A DNA stretch of 64,000 nucleotides from Litchfieldia salsa (lineage in GTDB: Bacteria > Bacillota > Bacilli > Bacillales > Bacillaceae_L), in contig NZ_FNJU01000002.1 in NCBI RefSeq assembly GCF_900104555.1, positions 434,001-498,000 on the forward strand, written 5' to 3'. Position numbers and translations under genes: made by a program. Numbering within the stretch: position 1 is the stretch's first letter; each line of letters opens with the position of its first letter. Below the pieces are notes generated by a model. The model was not told the DNA's origin. It saw nothing but the letters and a program-made list of their open reading frames with translations, and made no database searches. Below, one piece after another: positions 56,681-64,000 of this stretch.

Positions 56681-57475
56681 TTATTGATTTTCTGCTTTTT
56701 TAAGAAGTACTTCTTCTTCTTCTTCAACCTGATCTTTCGAGAAAAACCAGCCTCCAACAGCAATAGCAATTAAGATCACCCAAAACGAAATTTTCCATTC
56801 TGGTGATTTAGGAAAACTCTCCGCTATCACTCCAAGTTCGTGATGTGCTAATGTATAAACAGCTAGCTTAACCCCTACCCAACCAACAATTAGGAAGGCT
56901 GCAGTTTCAAGTCCTGGTTTACGGTGAAGTAATTTCACAAATTGACTTGCAGCAAATCTCATAATAATTAGACCAATTAAGCCTCCAGCAAAGATAACTG
57001 CGAACTGACCTCCATCTAATCCACCTATTTTCGGTAGATTAGTGGCAGGTAATGTCACTGCCAATGCAACAGCCGCTAAAATTGAATCTACTGCAAAAGC
57101 AATATCAGCTAATTCTACTTTAAATACAGTCATCCAAAATCCTGAAGCTTTTTTTTCCTTTTTATTTGGTTCATTGCTATCTTTTTTAATTGCATACCGT
57201 TTTACTAAATGGTTAATAGCAATAAATAAAAGGTAAACTGCTCCTATTGCTTGAACCTGCCAAAGGTTCACTAAAAAAGAAATTGCAAATAAAGATCCAA
57301 ATCTAAATACAAATGCTCCAGCTAATCCATAAAATAATGCCTTTTTTCTTTTTTCCTCAGGTAAATGTTTAACCATAATTGCCATTACTAGAGCATTATC
57401 TGCTGCCAAAATACCTTCTAGAGCTATAAGTATAAGTAGTACCCATCCATATTCTAATAATAATGAAACATCCAT
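56681..57475 (-). CDS. ykoY: TerC-family membrane protein YkoY
   Basis: 264 aa with seven to eight hydrophobic segments and acidic residues inside them (ALEGILAADNALVMAI, ELADIAFAVDSILAAVAL), the TerC pattern for metal coordination. Implicated in Mn2+ efflux or metalation of exported proteins in related Bacillus. AGGAGGAG before ATG 57475. The upstream yybP-ykoY riboswitch supports Mn2+ control. Acidic Glu-rich C-terminus. Confidence 0.92.
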   Translation of the reverse strand: MDVSLLLEYGWVLLILIALEGILAADNALVMAIMVKHLPEEKRKKALFYGLAGAFVFRFGSLFAISFLVNLWQVQAIGAVYLLFIAINHLVKRYAIKKDSNEPNKKEKKASGFWMTVFKVELADIAFAVDSILAAVALAVTLPATNLPKIGGLDGGQFAVIFAGGLIGLIIMRFAASQFVKLLHRKPGLETAAFLIVGWVGVKLAVYTLAHHELGVIAESFPKSPEWKISFWVILIAIAVGGWFFSKDQVEEEEEVLLKKAENQ

Positions 57476-57520
57476 AAATTCTCCTCCTCCTTTTTTCTCC
57501 TAACATGTTAATATGAACAC

Positions 57521-57555
57521 AAAAAAAGACCTTTGCCATTTAGGCAAAGGTCTTG
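57521..57555 (-). terminator. riboswitch-linked terminator before ykoY
   Basis: On the minus strand AAGACCTTTGCC pairs with GGCAAAGGTCTT, followed by TTTTTTG, at the end of the aptamer. Confidence 0.85.
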
Positions 57556-57650
57556 CTAAACACAAATTAGTGTCAATAAAGCCGGTGGAGATTCCACGAA
57601 ATGACGACTTTATTTTCGAGTTTCCTCGAACGCTACTCCCCTTTGAACTG
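57548..57650 (-). promoter_or_regulatory. yybP-ykoY (Mn2+) riboswitch
   Basis: Minus strand: TCAAAGGGGAGTAGCGTTCG, later AAAGTCGTCATTTCGTGG, CCACCGGCTTTATTGACAC and TTTAGCAAGACC. The AAAGGGGAGTAGC leader and the CCGGCTTT-TTGACA part are hallmarks of this class, and the gene it precedes is its namesake. Mn2+ binding should prevent the terminator. Confidence 0.9.
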
Positions 57651-57707
57651 GAAGAATTTATCATATTATGTTACTTTTATTTTATTACTGCTTGAACGAA
57701 TTGTCAA

Positions 57708-58340
57708 TTATTTTTTTCTTGATGTAAACCCTTTGAATGAAATTGATTGTTCTTTCACTCTTGAGTTCTTCTTCCAAAAATACCAAATCACTAGTCCCAA
57801 TAAGACCACTAAACCAGCAGGTAATAGATATTGATTCGCAAGGTCACCTACTTCCTTCCAGCGAGGTCCTAACAATAGACCTAGGTATACATAAAGAAAT
57901 GTTATCGGAAGCATCGCTAAAAATGTATAGATGCTAAAACTGATCACATTCATTTTTGCCAATCCACATGGGATCGAGATTAGCGTTCTAACCCCTGGCA
58001 AGAATCTAGCTGTGAATGCAACTGATGCACCGTACTTTTCAAAAAAAGCATCCGCCTTTGCCAGTTGTTCTTCTTTAATAAAAATATACTTACCATACTT
58101 AACAATCATTGGTCTCCCACCATATCTGCCTAGAGCATATAAAGTTAGCGGACCAAGTGTTCCTCCCACTGTTCCTGCTAACACAACTAACCAAAGATTC
58201 ATGTCTCCTTGATATACCCAAAACCCTGCAAGAGGTAAGACAATTTCAGCTGGAATAAATTCAATTGTCAAGGCTAATAAAATTCCAAGATACGATAACT
58301 GTTTTAAAAATTCTACAATAGTAATTATAATATGTTCCAT
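57708..58340 (-). CDS. ykoX: DedA-family membrane protein YkoX
   Basis: 210 aa from ATG 58340, with AAAGGTG 6 nt upstream. Multi-pass membrane protein of the DedA/VTT superfamily, with GGTLGPLTLYALGRYGGRPM, FFEKYGASVAFTARFLPGVR and GLAKMNVISFSIYTF. Members act in lipid translocation and membrane homeostasis. Basic C-terminus (SFKGFTSRKK). Flanks ykoY, as in B. subtilis; the ykoY riboswitch lies between them. Confidence 0.9.
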   Translation of the reverse strand: MEHIIITIVEFLKQLSYLGILLALTIEFIPAEIVLPLAGFWVYQGDMNLWLVVLAGTVGGTLGPLTLYALGRYGGRPMIVKYGKYIFIKEEQLAKADAFFEKYGASVAFTARFLPGVRTLISIPCGLAKMNVISFSIYTFLAMLPITFLYVYLGLLLGPRWKEVGDLANQYLLPAGLVVLLGLVIWYFWKKNSRVKEQSISFKGFTSRKK

Positions 58341-58484
58341 AGTAGCACCTTTCAAATTTAGATAAACTTGACTATACAATAACAGATAATTCCTATAAAT
58401 TCCAGTTGGATTTCTTTACCATTATTTCATCTTTTATATTGGGGAAGATAATTTAAAGACTATCTATGTAAGGGAGTATTGATT

Positions 58485-59390
58485 ATGCATACAATGTGGA
58501 AAGGCTCAATTAGCTTTGGGTTAGTAAACATCCCAATTAAACTTTTTGCTGCAACCGAGGATAAAGATGTAAAGCTAAGAAATCTTCACAAAGAATGTCA
58601 TACCCCTATTCAATATGAGAAAGTATGTTCACATTGTGATAAGGACGTAACAAATGAAGATATTGTAAAAGGATATGAGTATGTAAAAGGGAAATTCATT
58701 ATTTTAACAGACGAAGAGCTAAAAGAACTTAAAGATGAACATGAAGATAAAAGTGTAGAAATAGTTGATTTTGTAAATCTTGAGGATATTGATCCGATTT
58801 ATTTTAGTCGTTCTTATTTTATGGGCCCTGGAGATAATGGTAGTAAGGCATATGGATTACTCAGAGAAGCACTTAAAACGTCTGGGAAAATTGGCATAGC
58901 AGAAATCACGATAAGGTCCAAACAACAAATGGCTATCATTAGAGTCTATAAAAACAGTCTTGTGATGGAAACTATTCACTATCCTGATGAAGTTAGAAAT
59001 GTCGATGAAGTTCCAGCAGTACCAGAGAATGTTGAAATTAACGAAAAAGAACTTGAGACAGCCATTATGTTAATTGATCAACTTACAACCGATTTCCAAC
59101 CTGAAAAGTATCAAGATGACTACAGAACGGCTTTACTAGATTTAATTCAAACAAAGGTCAATAACAATGAAGGGACTACATCAAAAGACACAGCCCCTAG
59201 AACAAATGTCGTTGATTTAATGAGTGCCCTCCAAGCAAGTATAGAACGGACAAAAGGAAAAGAAACAACTGCAGTTGCACCGAAAAAGACGACTGCCCAA
59301 CAAAAAACACAGACAAGTGTTTCAGAAGCCGAGCCTAAAGCCGGAACCACTCAAAAAGTTAGAACAACACGCAAAAAAGTTGGAAGTTAG
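58485..59390 (+). CDS. ku: Ku protein for non-homologous end joining
   Basis: Ku homodimer that binds DNA ends and recruits LigD. 301 aa from ATG 58485 (AAGGGAG at 8 nt). Ku core: MHTMWKGSISFGLVNIPIKL, KECHTPIQYEKVCSHCDKDV (with a Cys pair), and YEYVKGKFIILTDEEL. The C-terminus is a low-complexity Lys/Thr/Ala tail (about 250-301), as in Bacillus Ku. It lies 32 bp upstream of ligD; both are one operon, ykoV-ykoU in B. subtilis. Confidence 0.95.
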   Translation: MHTMWKGSISFGLVNIPIKLFAATEDKDVKLRNLHKECHTPIQYEKVCSHCDKDVTNEDIVKGYEYVKGKFIILTDEELKELKDEHEDKSVEIVDFVNLEDIDPIYFSRSYFMGPGDNGSKAYGLLREALKTSGKIGIAEITIRSKQQMAIIRVYKNSLVMETIHYPDEVRNVDEVPAVPENVEINEKELETAIMLIDQLTTDFQPEKYQDDYRTALLDLIQTKVNNNEGTTSKDTAPRTNVVDLMSALQASIERTKGKETTAVAPKKTTAQQKTQTSVSEAEPKAGTTQKVRTTRKKVGS

Positions 59391-59422
59391 TTTGATGATT
59401 ATAGAAGTCTGAGGTGGTTATA

Positions 59423-61255
59423 TTGATTAAGCCAATGCTACCAACTCTTATATTTGATGCGCCTAGTGGATCTGATTGGTTGTATGAAATTAAATATGAT
59501 GGTTTTCGTGCTTTGTTACATTGGGATCATGACAACATCAAATTGGTGAGTCGTAATGGGAATTTGTTAAATGATCAATTCCCAGAAATCATCAACTATT
59601 GCTTAAGTCAAAAAGAGTCCTTTGAAAAAGATCTTCCTATCATATTTGATGGGGAGGTCACTATTTTAGAGTCCCCTTTCAAGGCCAATTTTGAGCATAT
59701 ACAGCAACGCGGGAGACTTAAGAATACTGAGAAGATAGCAGAGTTTTCAAGAAATCAGCCTGCTCACTATTTAGTTTTTGATCTGATCTTACGCAAGGGT
59801 GTAAATTTAAGAGGGAATCCCTTCATTGAAAGAAAAGACAGAGTGAGACAGCTATTTGTAGATAATAATCTGTCTTCAGAAATAGCTCATAATAGTCCTC
59901 AGCTTCTGCAATTAATAGATGTGAATGATTCATTTCAACAAGTATGGGAACAAGTCCAATTTGAGAATGGTGAAGGTGTTATTGCAAAAAAGCGAGATGG
60001 GAAATGGGAAGAAGGAAAAAGAACAACATCTTGGTACAAAATTAAAAATTGGCAACGAGGGAAGTTTTTTATTACTGGTTATGATCGTACAAACGGCTTT
60101 TTCCATGTTTCCGTCATTAGAAATAAGGAGATTTACGAAATTGGATTATTTTCAAATGGATTATCGCCTGAAGAACGGGAAGCTCTTTTAAAGGTTATTC
60201 AAATTAATCATTCAGAGGAATTAAACAAAGGATTCTTAAAAGTAGAACCAGGAATATGTGTTGAGTTATTTTATTTAGAACTGTATAAGGAACAATTACG
60301 TCAACCAAGCTTCACAAGATTTTGTTTTGACATGAAATGGTCGGATTGTACATGGGAAGACCTACAGAGGAAAATTGAGATTCCTGTTCAAGTTACGATT
60401 ACACATCCAGATAAACCCTTGTGGAAAGACAAAAATATAACAAAACAAGATTATTTGGATTATCTATTAAATATATCTCCCTATATGCTTCCGTTTTTAA
60501 AAGATCGATTGCTAACAGTTATACGATTTCCTCATGGTATGTATGGTGAGTCATTCTATCAAAAGAATTGCCCTGATTATGCCCCTGATTTTATTACTAG
60601 AAGTCAGCATGAAGGAATTGATTACATTGTTTGCAATAACATAGATACATTGGCTTGGCTTGGGAATCAGTTAGCATTTGAATTTCATATCCCTTTTCAA
60701 ACCATTTATTCTAAAGGGCCTTCTGAAATTGTATTTGATTTAGATCCTCCTTCACGAAATGAATTCCCGCTTGCAATCAAAGCTGCTTTATTACTAAAGG
60801 AGGTATTTGAAGGTTTAGACCTTATTTCATTTATTAAGTTGTCAGGTAATAAGGGGCTTCAAATTTATATACCCTTACCTGAAAATACATTTAGTTATGA
60901 TGATACTCGAGTGTTTACTGAGTTTATCGCTCATTACCTTATTAACAAAGAGCCTAGCCTCTTTACCATAGAGAGATTGAAAAAAAATAGGAACAATAAG
61001 CTATACGTTGACTATATTCAACATGCTGAAGGGAAAACCATCATCGCACCCTACTCAATCAGGGGTAATGACGGTGCATATGTCGCTGCTCCATTATTTT
61101 GGCATGAAATCCATGATGGATTGTCCATCAATTCCTTTTCAATGGAGTCCATATATAAAAGAGTTAGTGAATTAGGAGATCCCTTTAAAGATTATTTTCA
61201 ATCTAAAGACATTCAACCATTTAGACCAGTACTGGACTTTCTTAAACAAAGATAA
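59423..61255 (+). CDS. ligD: ATP-dependent DNA ligase LigD
   Basis: 610 aa from TTG 59423 (GAGGTGG at 5 nt). N-terminal ATP-dependent ligase: adenylation Lys24 in EIKYDGFRALLHW, then nucleotidyltransferase motifs, OB domain ending about residue 300. C-terminal primase-polymerase domain (about 310-610) with HPDKPLWKDKNITKQDYLDY, FPHGMYGESFYQKNCPD, VFDLDPPS and IIAPYSIRGNDGAYVAAPLF. Ligase-first, polymerase-second order is the Bacillus layout; no nuclease domain. Together with Ku it seals double-strand breaks. Confidence 0.95.
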   Translation: MIKPMLPTLIFDAPSGSDWLYEIKYDGFRALLHWDHDNIKLVSRNGNLLNDQFPEIINYCLSQKESFEKDLPIIFDGEVTILESPFKANFEHIQQRGRLKNTEKIAEFSRNQPAHYLVFDLILRKGVNLRGNPFIERKDRVRQLFVDNNLSSEIAHNSPQLLQLIDVNDSFQQVWEQVQFENGEGVIAKKRDGKWEEGKRTTSWYKIKNWQRGKFFITGYDRTNGFFHVSVIRNKEIYEIGLFSNGLSPEEREALLKVIQINHSEELNKGFLKVEPGICVELFYLELYKEQLRQPSFTRFCFDMKWSDCTWEDLQRKIEIPVQVTITHPDKPLWKDKNITKQDYLDYLLNISPYMLPFLKDRLLTVIRFPHGMYGESFYQKNCPDYAPDFITRSQHEGIDYIVCNNIDTLAWLGNQLAFEFHIPFQTIYSKGPSEIVFDLDPPSRNEFPLAIKAALLLKEVFEGLDLISFIKLSGNKGLQIYIPLPENTFSYDDTRVFTEFIAHYLINKEPSLFTIERLKKNRNNKLYVDYIQHAEGKTIIAPYSIRGNDGAYVAAPLFWHEIHDGLSINSFSMESIYKRVSELGDPFKDYFQSKDIQPFRPVLDFLKQR

Positions 61256-61300
61256 GAAAAAAGAATGCCTTCTGAAAAAGGGCATTCTTTTTTCTTGTTA
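61254..61300. terminator. bidirectional terminator
   Basis: AAAAAAGAATGCC pairs with GGGCATTCTTTTTT (one bulge), between ligD and the convergent efflux gene. Confidence 0.85.
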
Positions 61301-64000
61301 TTCTTTATTACCTTTATCCTTGTCTTCGTCCTTAACAATCTTTAGGAGTTCTTCTAACATGTGTACCATATCCTGCTTTTTATACTGCTGTCCTTGTGAA
61401 ACTGGTAGCGATGATTCAGTTTCTTCTTTTTCCACAGCTTTCTCAAATCTTTCTTCGATTAGGTAAGCAGGTATGAGTTGACCATCGGGTGTCACATATT
61501 TTTTATTTAAACGGCGAGTCTCCTTATCAAATAAACTATAAACAATCGGAATGATAAATAACGTTAGGAAAGTACTACTAATTAACCCTCCAATTACTGA
61601 TATCCCCATTGGTTGATTCATCTCTGATCCTTCCCCTAGACCAATCGCAAGAGGCAATAATCCAAGAATTGTAGTCGTTGCAGTCATTAAGATTGGCCTT
61701 GTTCGTTCTTTTACAGCGTCTACTATCGCATCATATGTTTTCATTCCTGCTTCTTTCTTCTGATTGATATAATCAATAAGAACAATGGCATTATTAACGA
61801 CAATTCCCGCTAGAACAATGATTCCAATAAATGCTGTTAGACCTATCGGAGTCCGAGTTGCTGTTAGTGCGATCGCTACCCCAATAATCATTAATGGTAC
61901 AGTGAACATAATGACAAAAGGATGCTTAAATGACTCAAACTGAGCTGCCATGACTAAATAGATAAACACTAGAGCTAACACGAAGGCTAAACCAAGATCG
62001 TCCATAGATGATTCTAATAGTTCACGATCACCACCAAATGTAATCTCTGTTTCATCTGATAAATCTAAATCAGCAATCTCTGCATCAACCTTACTAGAAA
62101 TATCACCTAAGTTTGTTGTTGTAGCAAATTTTACTGTAAATTGAACTGCACTTTGTTGATCAATTCGATTTATAGTGGTTGGTCCTTCACCGATTTGTAT
62201 GTCAGTTAATTGACTGAGCTCAATATAACTATTATCTGGCTTTTTGATTAATAAATTACTTAATTGATCAATATTACTTGTTAACTCCCGATCATATCCG
62301 ACATTTACTGGGTAGATCGATTGGTTTTCATCTGTTAACTGTATGGCAGTAGTGCCACGAGTTACATCATTAACAGTGGTTGCAATTTGGATTGGAAGTA
62401 ATCCTTGTTCAAATGCCTTATCTCTATCTACTGTAATTTGAACCTCTTCAATTGTTTCTGTTAAATCAGTTGAAACTTCTGTAATATCTTCCAAATCTCT
62501 TAGAGCAACGGTAATTCGTTCAACAGCTTCATTTAGTTGGTTTATATTATTATCCTTTACATTAAATGTAAGAGTGTTTGGTGATGAACCTGATGAAGAT
62601 TGAACATTTAGTGATACTTCTGCAGTTGAATTAGCAGACCTAGCAGCACTTTCAATTTCTCGTTTATGTTCATCCATAAAATCAAACGTAGAAGCTGTTC
62701 GGTTATCTAACTCTTTCATTTTCACATAGATTTCTGCTTCATTCGCACTACCTGTTCCTGAATATGCCCCATCCTGTGTCGAACCGATGGAACTCACATA
62801 AACATCAACCTCTGTTTCATCACTAAGAACTTCCTCAATCGCTTTGACTGTCTTTTCAGTTTCGCTGAGTGTTGCCCCATTCTCTAGCTCCACACCAACT
62901 GTAAAGAAACCTTCATCACTACTTGGTAGAAATTCTGTACCAACAGTGGTTAAACCAAAAATGCTTCCTGCAGTTATAATAATCGTAAGTACTAGAACGA
63001 GCGCTCGATTTCGTAAGCTCCATTTTGTTAACCCTTCTAGTGACTTCATAAAGCTTGATTCTTGACGTTTTACTTCTATATTTTCTCTCGGTGTCTTAAG
63101 AAATTTACTTGCAAGCATTGGCACAACTGTAAGGGCTACAAACAATGAAGCAAATAAACTAAAGGCAATGGTAAAGGCAAATTCAGTAAATAACTGCCCA
63201 ATGATTCCTGAGATAAAAACGACTGGTAAGAACACTGCTACCGTTGTTAGTGTTGACGCAACGATAGCTGTTCCTACTTCTTTCGTTCCATCTTCAGCAG
63301 CTTCTTTTGGTTCTTTCCCCATTGATAAATGTCGATAAATGTTTTCAATGACAACAATGGCATTATCGACTAACATTCCAATCCCTAGAGCCAATCCACC
63401 TAGTGTTAAGATATTTAATGTAAAATCAGAAAAATACATTAATACAAATGTGACAATAACTGAATATGGAATGGCAATTCCAATGATCAGTGGACTTTTT
63501 ACACTTCTTAAAAAGAAGAAAAGCACCAGCATGGCAAATAAGCCACCTAAGATCAACGTGTTAGACATATTACCAATTGCAATTTGAATAAAATCTCCTT
63601 GATCAAATAATACATCTGATTCAATTTCTTCATATTTTTCCTGACTCAACAAATCATCTAATTCTGTTCTAAATGATTCTGATACCTCGGCTGTATTTGC
63701 ATCTGATTGTTGGAGTACACTAACTAATAATGCTGGCTCTTGATTTGCCCTAGTAATCGTATTTTCTTCTTGTGGAGCTAGTGAGACGTCAGCAACATCC
63801 GCTAATGTAACCGTTTCTCCGTTTGCAGGGTTTTTAGTAATGTTGATTTGTTGTAGATTTTCAACAGAATTGACTGTGCTAATAACACGTGTTGTCAACT
63901 CTTTCCCTTCCGTTTCTACAGTATTTCCAGGTAATGAAATCGAGTTTGCACGAAGGATGTCTACAATATCCTGTTGAGTTAACGTATACTGTTTCAACAC
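61298..64000 (-). CDS. RND efflux transporter permease, partial at the 5' end
   Basis: The last 900 residues of an AcrB-type permease; its start lies beyond 64000 (full family length about 1040-1070). Seen: periplasmic porter sequences, the second half-transporter, many hydrophobic segments, GLALGIGMLVDNAIVVIENI (TM4 with proton-relay Asp), FIGIIVLAGIVVNNAIVLID, and a hydrophilic C-terminal tail with KYKKQDM and KDEDKDKG. The family includes B. subtilis SwrC, which exports surfactin; similarity is by architecture and layout. Substrate unknown. Confidence 0.88.
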   Translation of the reverse strand: MLKQYTLTQQDIVDILRANSISLPGNTVETEGKELTTRVISTVNSVENLQQINITKNPANGETVTLADVADVSLAPQEENTITRANQEPALLVSVLQQSDANTAEVSESFRTELDDLLSQEKYEEIESDVLFDQGDFIQIAIGNMSNTLILGGLFAMLVLFFFLRSVKSPLIIGIAIPYSVIVTFVLMYFSDFTLNILTLGGLALGIGMLVDNAIVVIENIYRHLSMGKEPKEAAEDGTKEVGTAIVASTLTTVAVFLPVVFISGIIGQLFTEFAFTIAFSLFASLFVALTVVPMLASKFLKTPRENIEVKRQESSFMKSLEGLTKWSLRNRALVLVLTIIITAGSIFGLTTVGTEFLPSSDEGFFTVGVELENGATLSETEKTVKAIEEVLSDETEVDVYVSSIGSTQDGAYSGTGSANEAEIYVKMKELDNRTASTFDFMDEHKREIESAARSANSTAEVSLNVQSSSGSSPNTLTFNVKDNNINQLNEAVERITVALRDLEDITEVSTDLTETIEEVQITVDRDKAFEQGLLPIQIATTVNDVTRGTTAIQLTDENQSIYPVNVGYDRELTSNIDQLSNLLIKKPDNSYIELSQLTDIQIGEGPTTINRIDQQSAVQFTVKFATTTNLGDISSKVDAEIADLDLSDETEITFGGDRELLESSMDDLGLAFVLALVFIYLVMAAQFESFKHPFVIMFTVPLMIIGVAIALTATRTPIGLTAFIGIIVLAGIVVNNAIVLIDYINQKKEAGMKTYDAIVDAVKERTRPILMTATTTILGLLPLAIGLGEGSEMNQPMGISVIGGLISSTFLTLFIIPIVYSLFDKETRRLNKKYVTPDGQLIPAYLIEERFEKAVEKEETESSLPVSQGQQYKKQDMVHMLEELLKIVKDEDKDKGNKE

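Overview
The window is a low-GC, Gram-positive chromosomal segment from an endospore-forming, motile member of the Bacillaceae. Evidence for this is an alpha/beta-type small acid-soluble spore protein, SigI/RsgI, a Spo0E-type phosphatase, MotA/MotB with a SigD-like promoter, CtsR boxes before clpE, and strong AGGAGG-type ribosome binding sites. From memory, gene content and order follow the ykoU-to-ykpA part of the Bacillus subtilis chromosome: ligD/ku, ykoX, ykoY, sigI-rsgI, ssp, ykrK, htpX, ktrD, mtnK/mtnU, spo0E, motAB, clpE, ykvI, queF, ykvS, ykvT, ykpA. Several blocks look inserted or exchanged relative to that order. I see no rRNA, tRNA, prophage, transposase gene or CRISPR array.

Layout. 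1-0.8 kb: small membrane-protein genes, two of them convergent on one terminator. 0.8-4.9 kb: ABC-F protein YkpA, a YpzG-like microprotein, a short-chain dehydrogenase, a LysM cell-wall hydrolase and a small conserved protein. 5.0-7.3 kb: a Gly/Pro tandem-repeat protein, a CoA-type NUDIX hydrolase and a patatin. 7.5-12.2 kb: ykvS, queF behind a preQ1-I riboswitch, a RarD permease, a DUF2062 protein and an aldehyde dehydrogenase/DUF779 pair. 12.4-22.7 kb: a maltodextrin cluster (maltose phosphorylase, beta-phosphoglucomutase, LacI-type regulator, ABC importer, maltogenic amylase) tied together by GCAATCGATTGC-type operators. 22.8-32.6 kb: ykvI, clpE, an EmrE-like transporter, methionine aminopeptidase, an M3 peptidase and motAB. 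33-38 kb: aldo/keto reductase, spo0E, a CBS/ACT protein, and mtnU plus mtnK behind a SAM-I riboswitch. 38-45.5 kb: chemotaxis receptor, a two-gene 2-oxoacid:ferredoxin oxidoreductase and a B12-binding radical SAM protein. 45.5-49 kb: small genes, an MFS transporter and an alcohol dehydrogenase. 49.2-61.3 kb: KtrD, HtpX with its likely regulator YkrK, Tag, CorA, spore protein, RsgI/SigI, TerC-like YkoY behind a Mn2+ riboswitch, DedA, and the NHEJ pair Ku/LigD. The window ends inside an RND efflux gene.

How genes work together: maltodextrins enter through MdxEFG; MdxD trims them; MdxK splits maltose by phosphorolysis; PgcM converts beta-glucose-1-phosphate to glucose-6-phosphate; MdxR is the probable repressor. 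SigI/RsgI, HtpX/YkrK and ClpE/CtsR form a stress and envelope quality-control neighbourhood. Ku and LigD repair double-strand breaks.

The most unusual features are three families of intergenic repeats: a 223-bp MITE-like pair, six copies of an approximately 120-bp hairpin element, and three AAGTGCC-type hairpins. Two of these families repeatedly abut stop codons. Other points are an mtnK that has lost the Asp of its metal-binding DxE motif and has no mtnA beside it, a YkpA whose second nucleotide site is degenerate, and a repeat-rich putative spore-surface protein.
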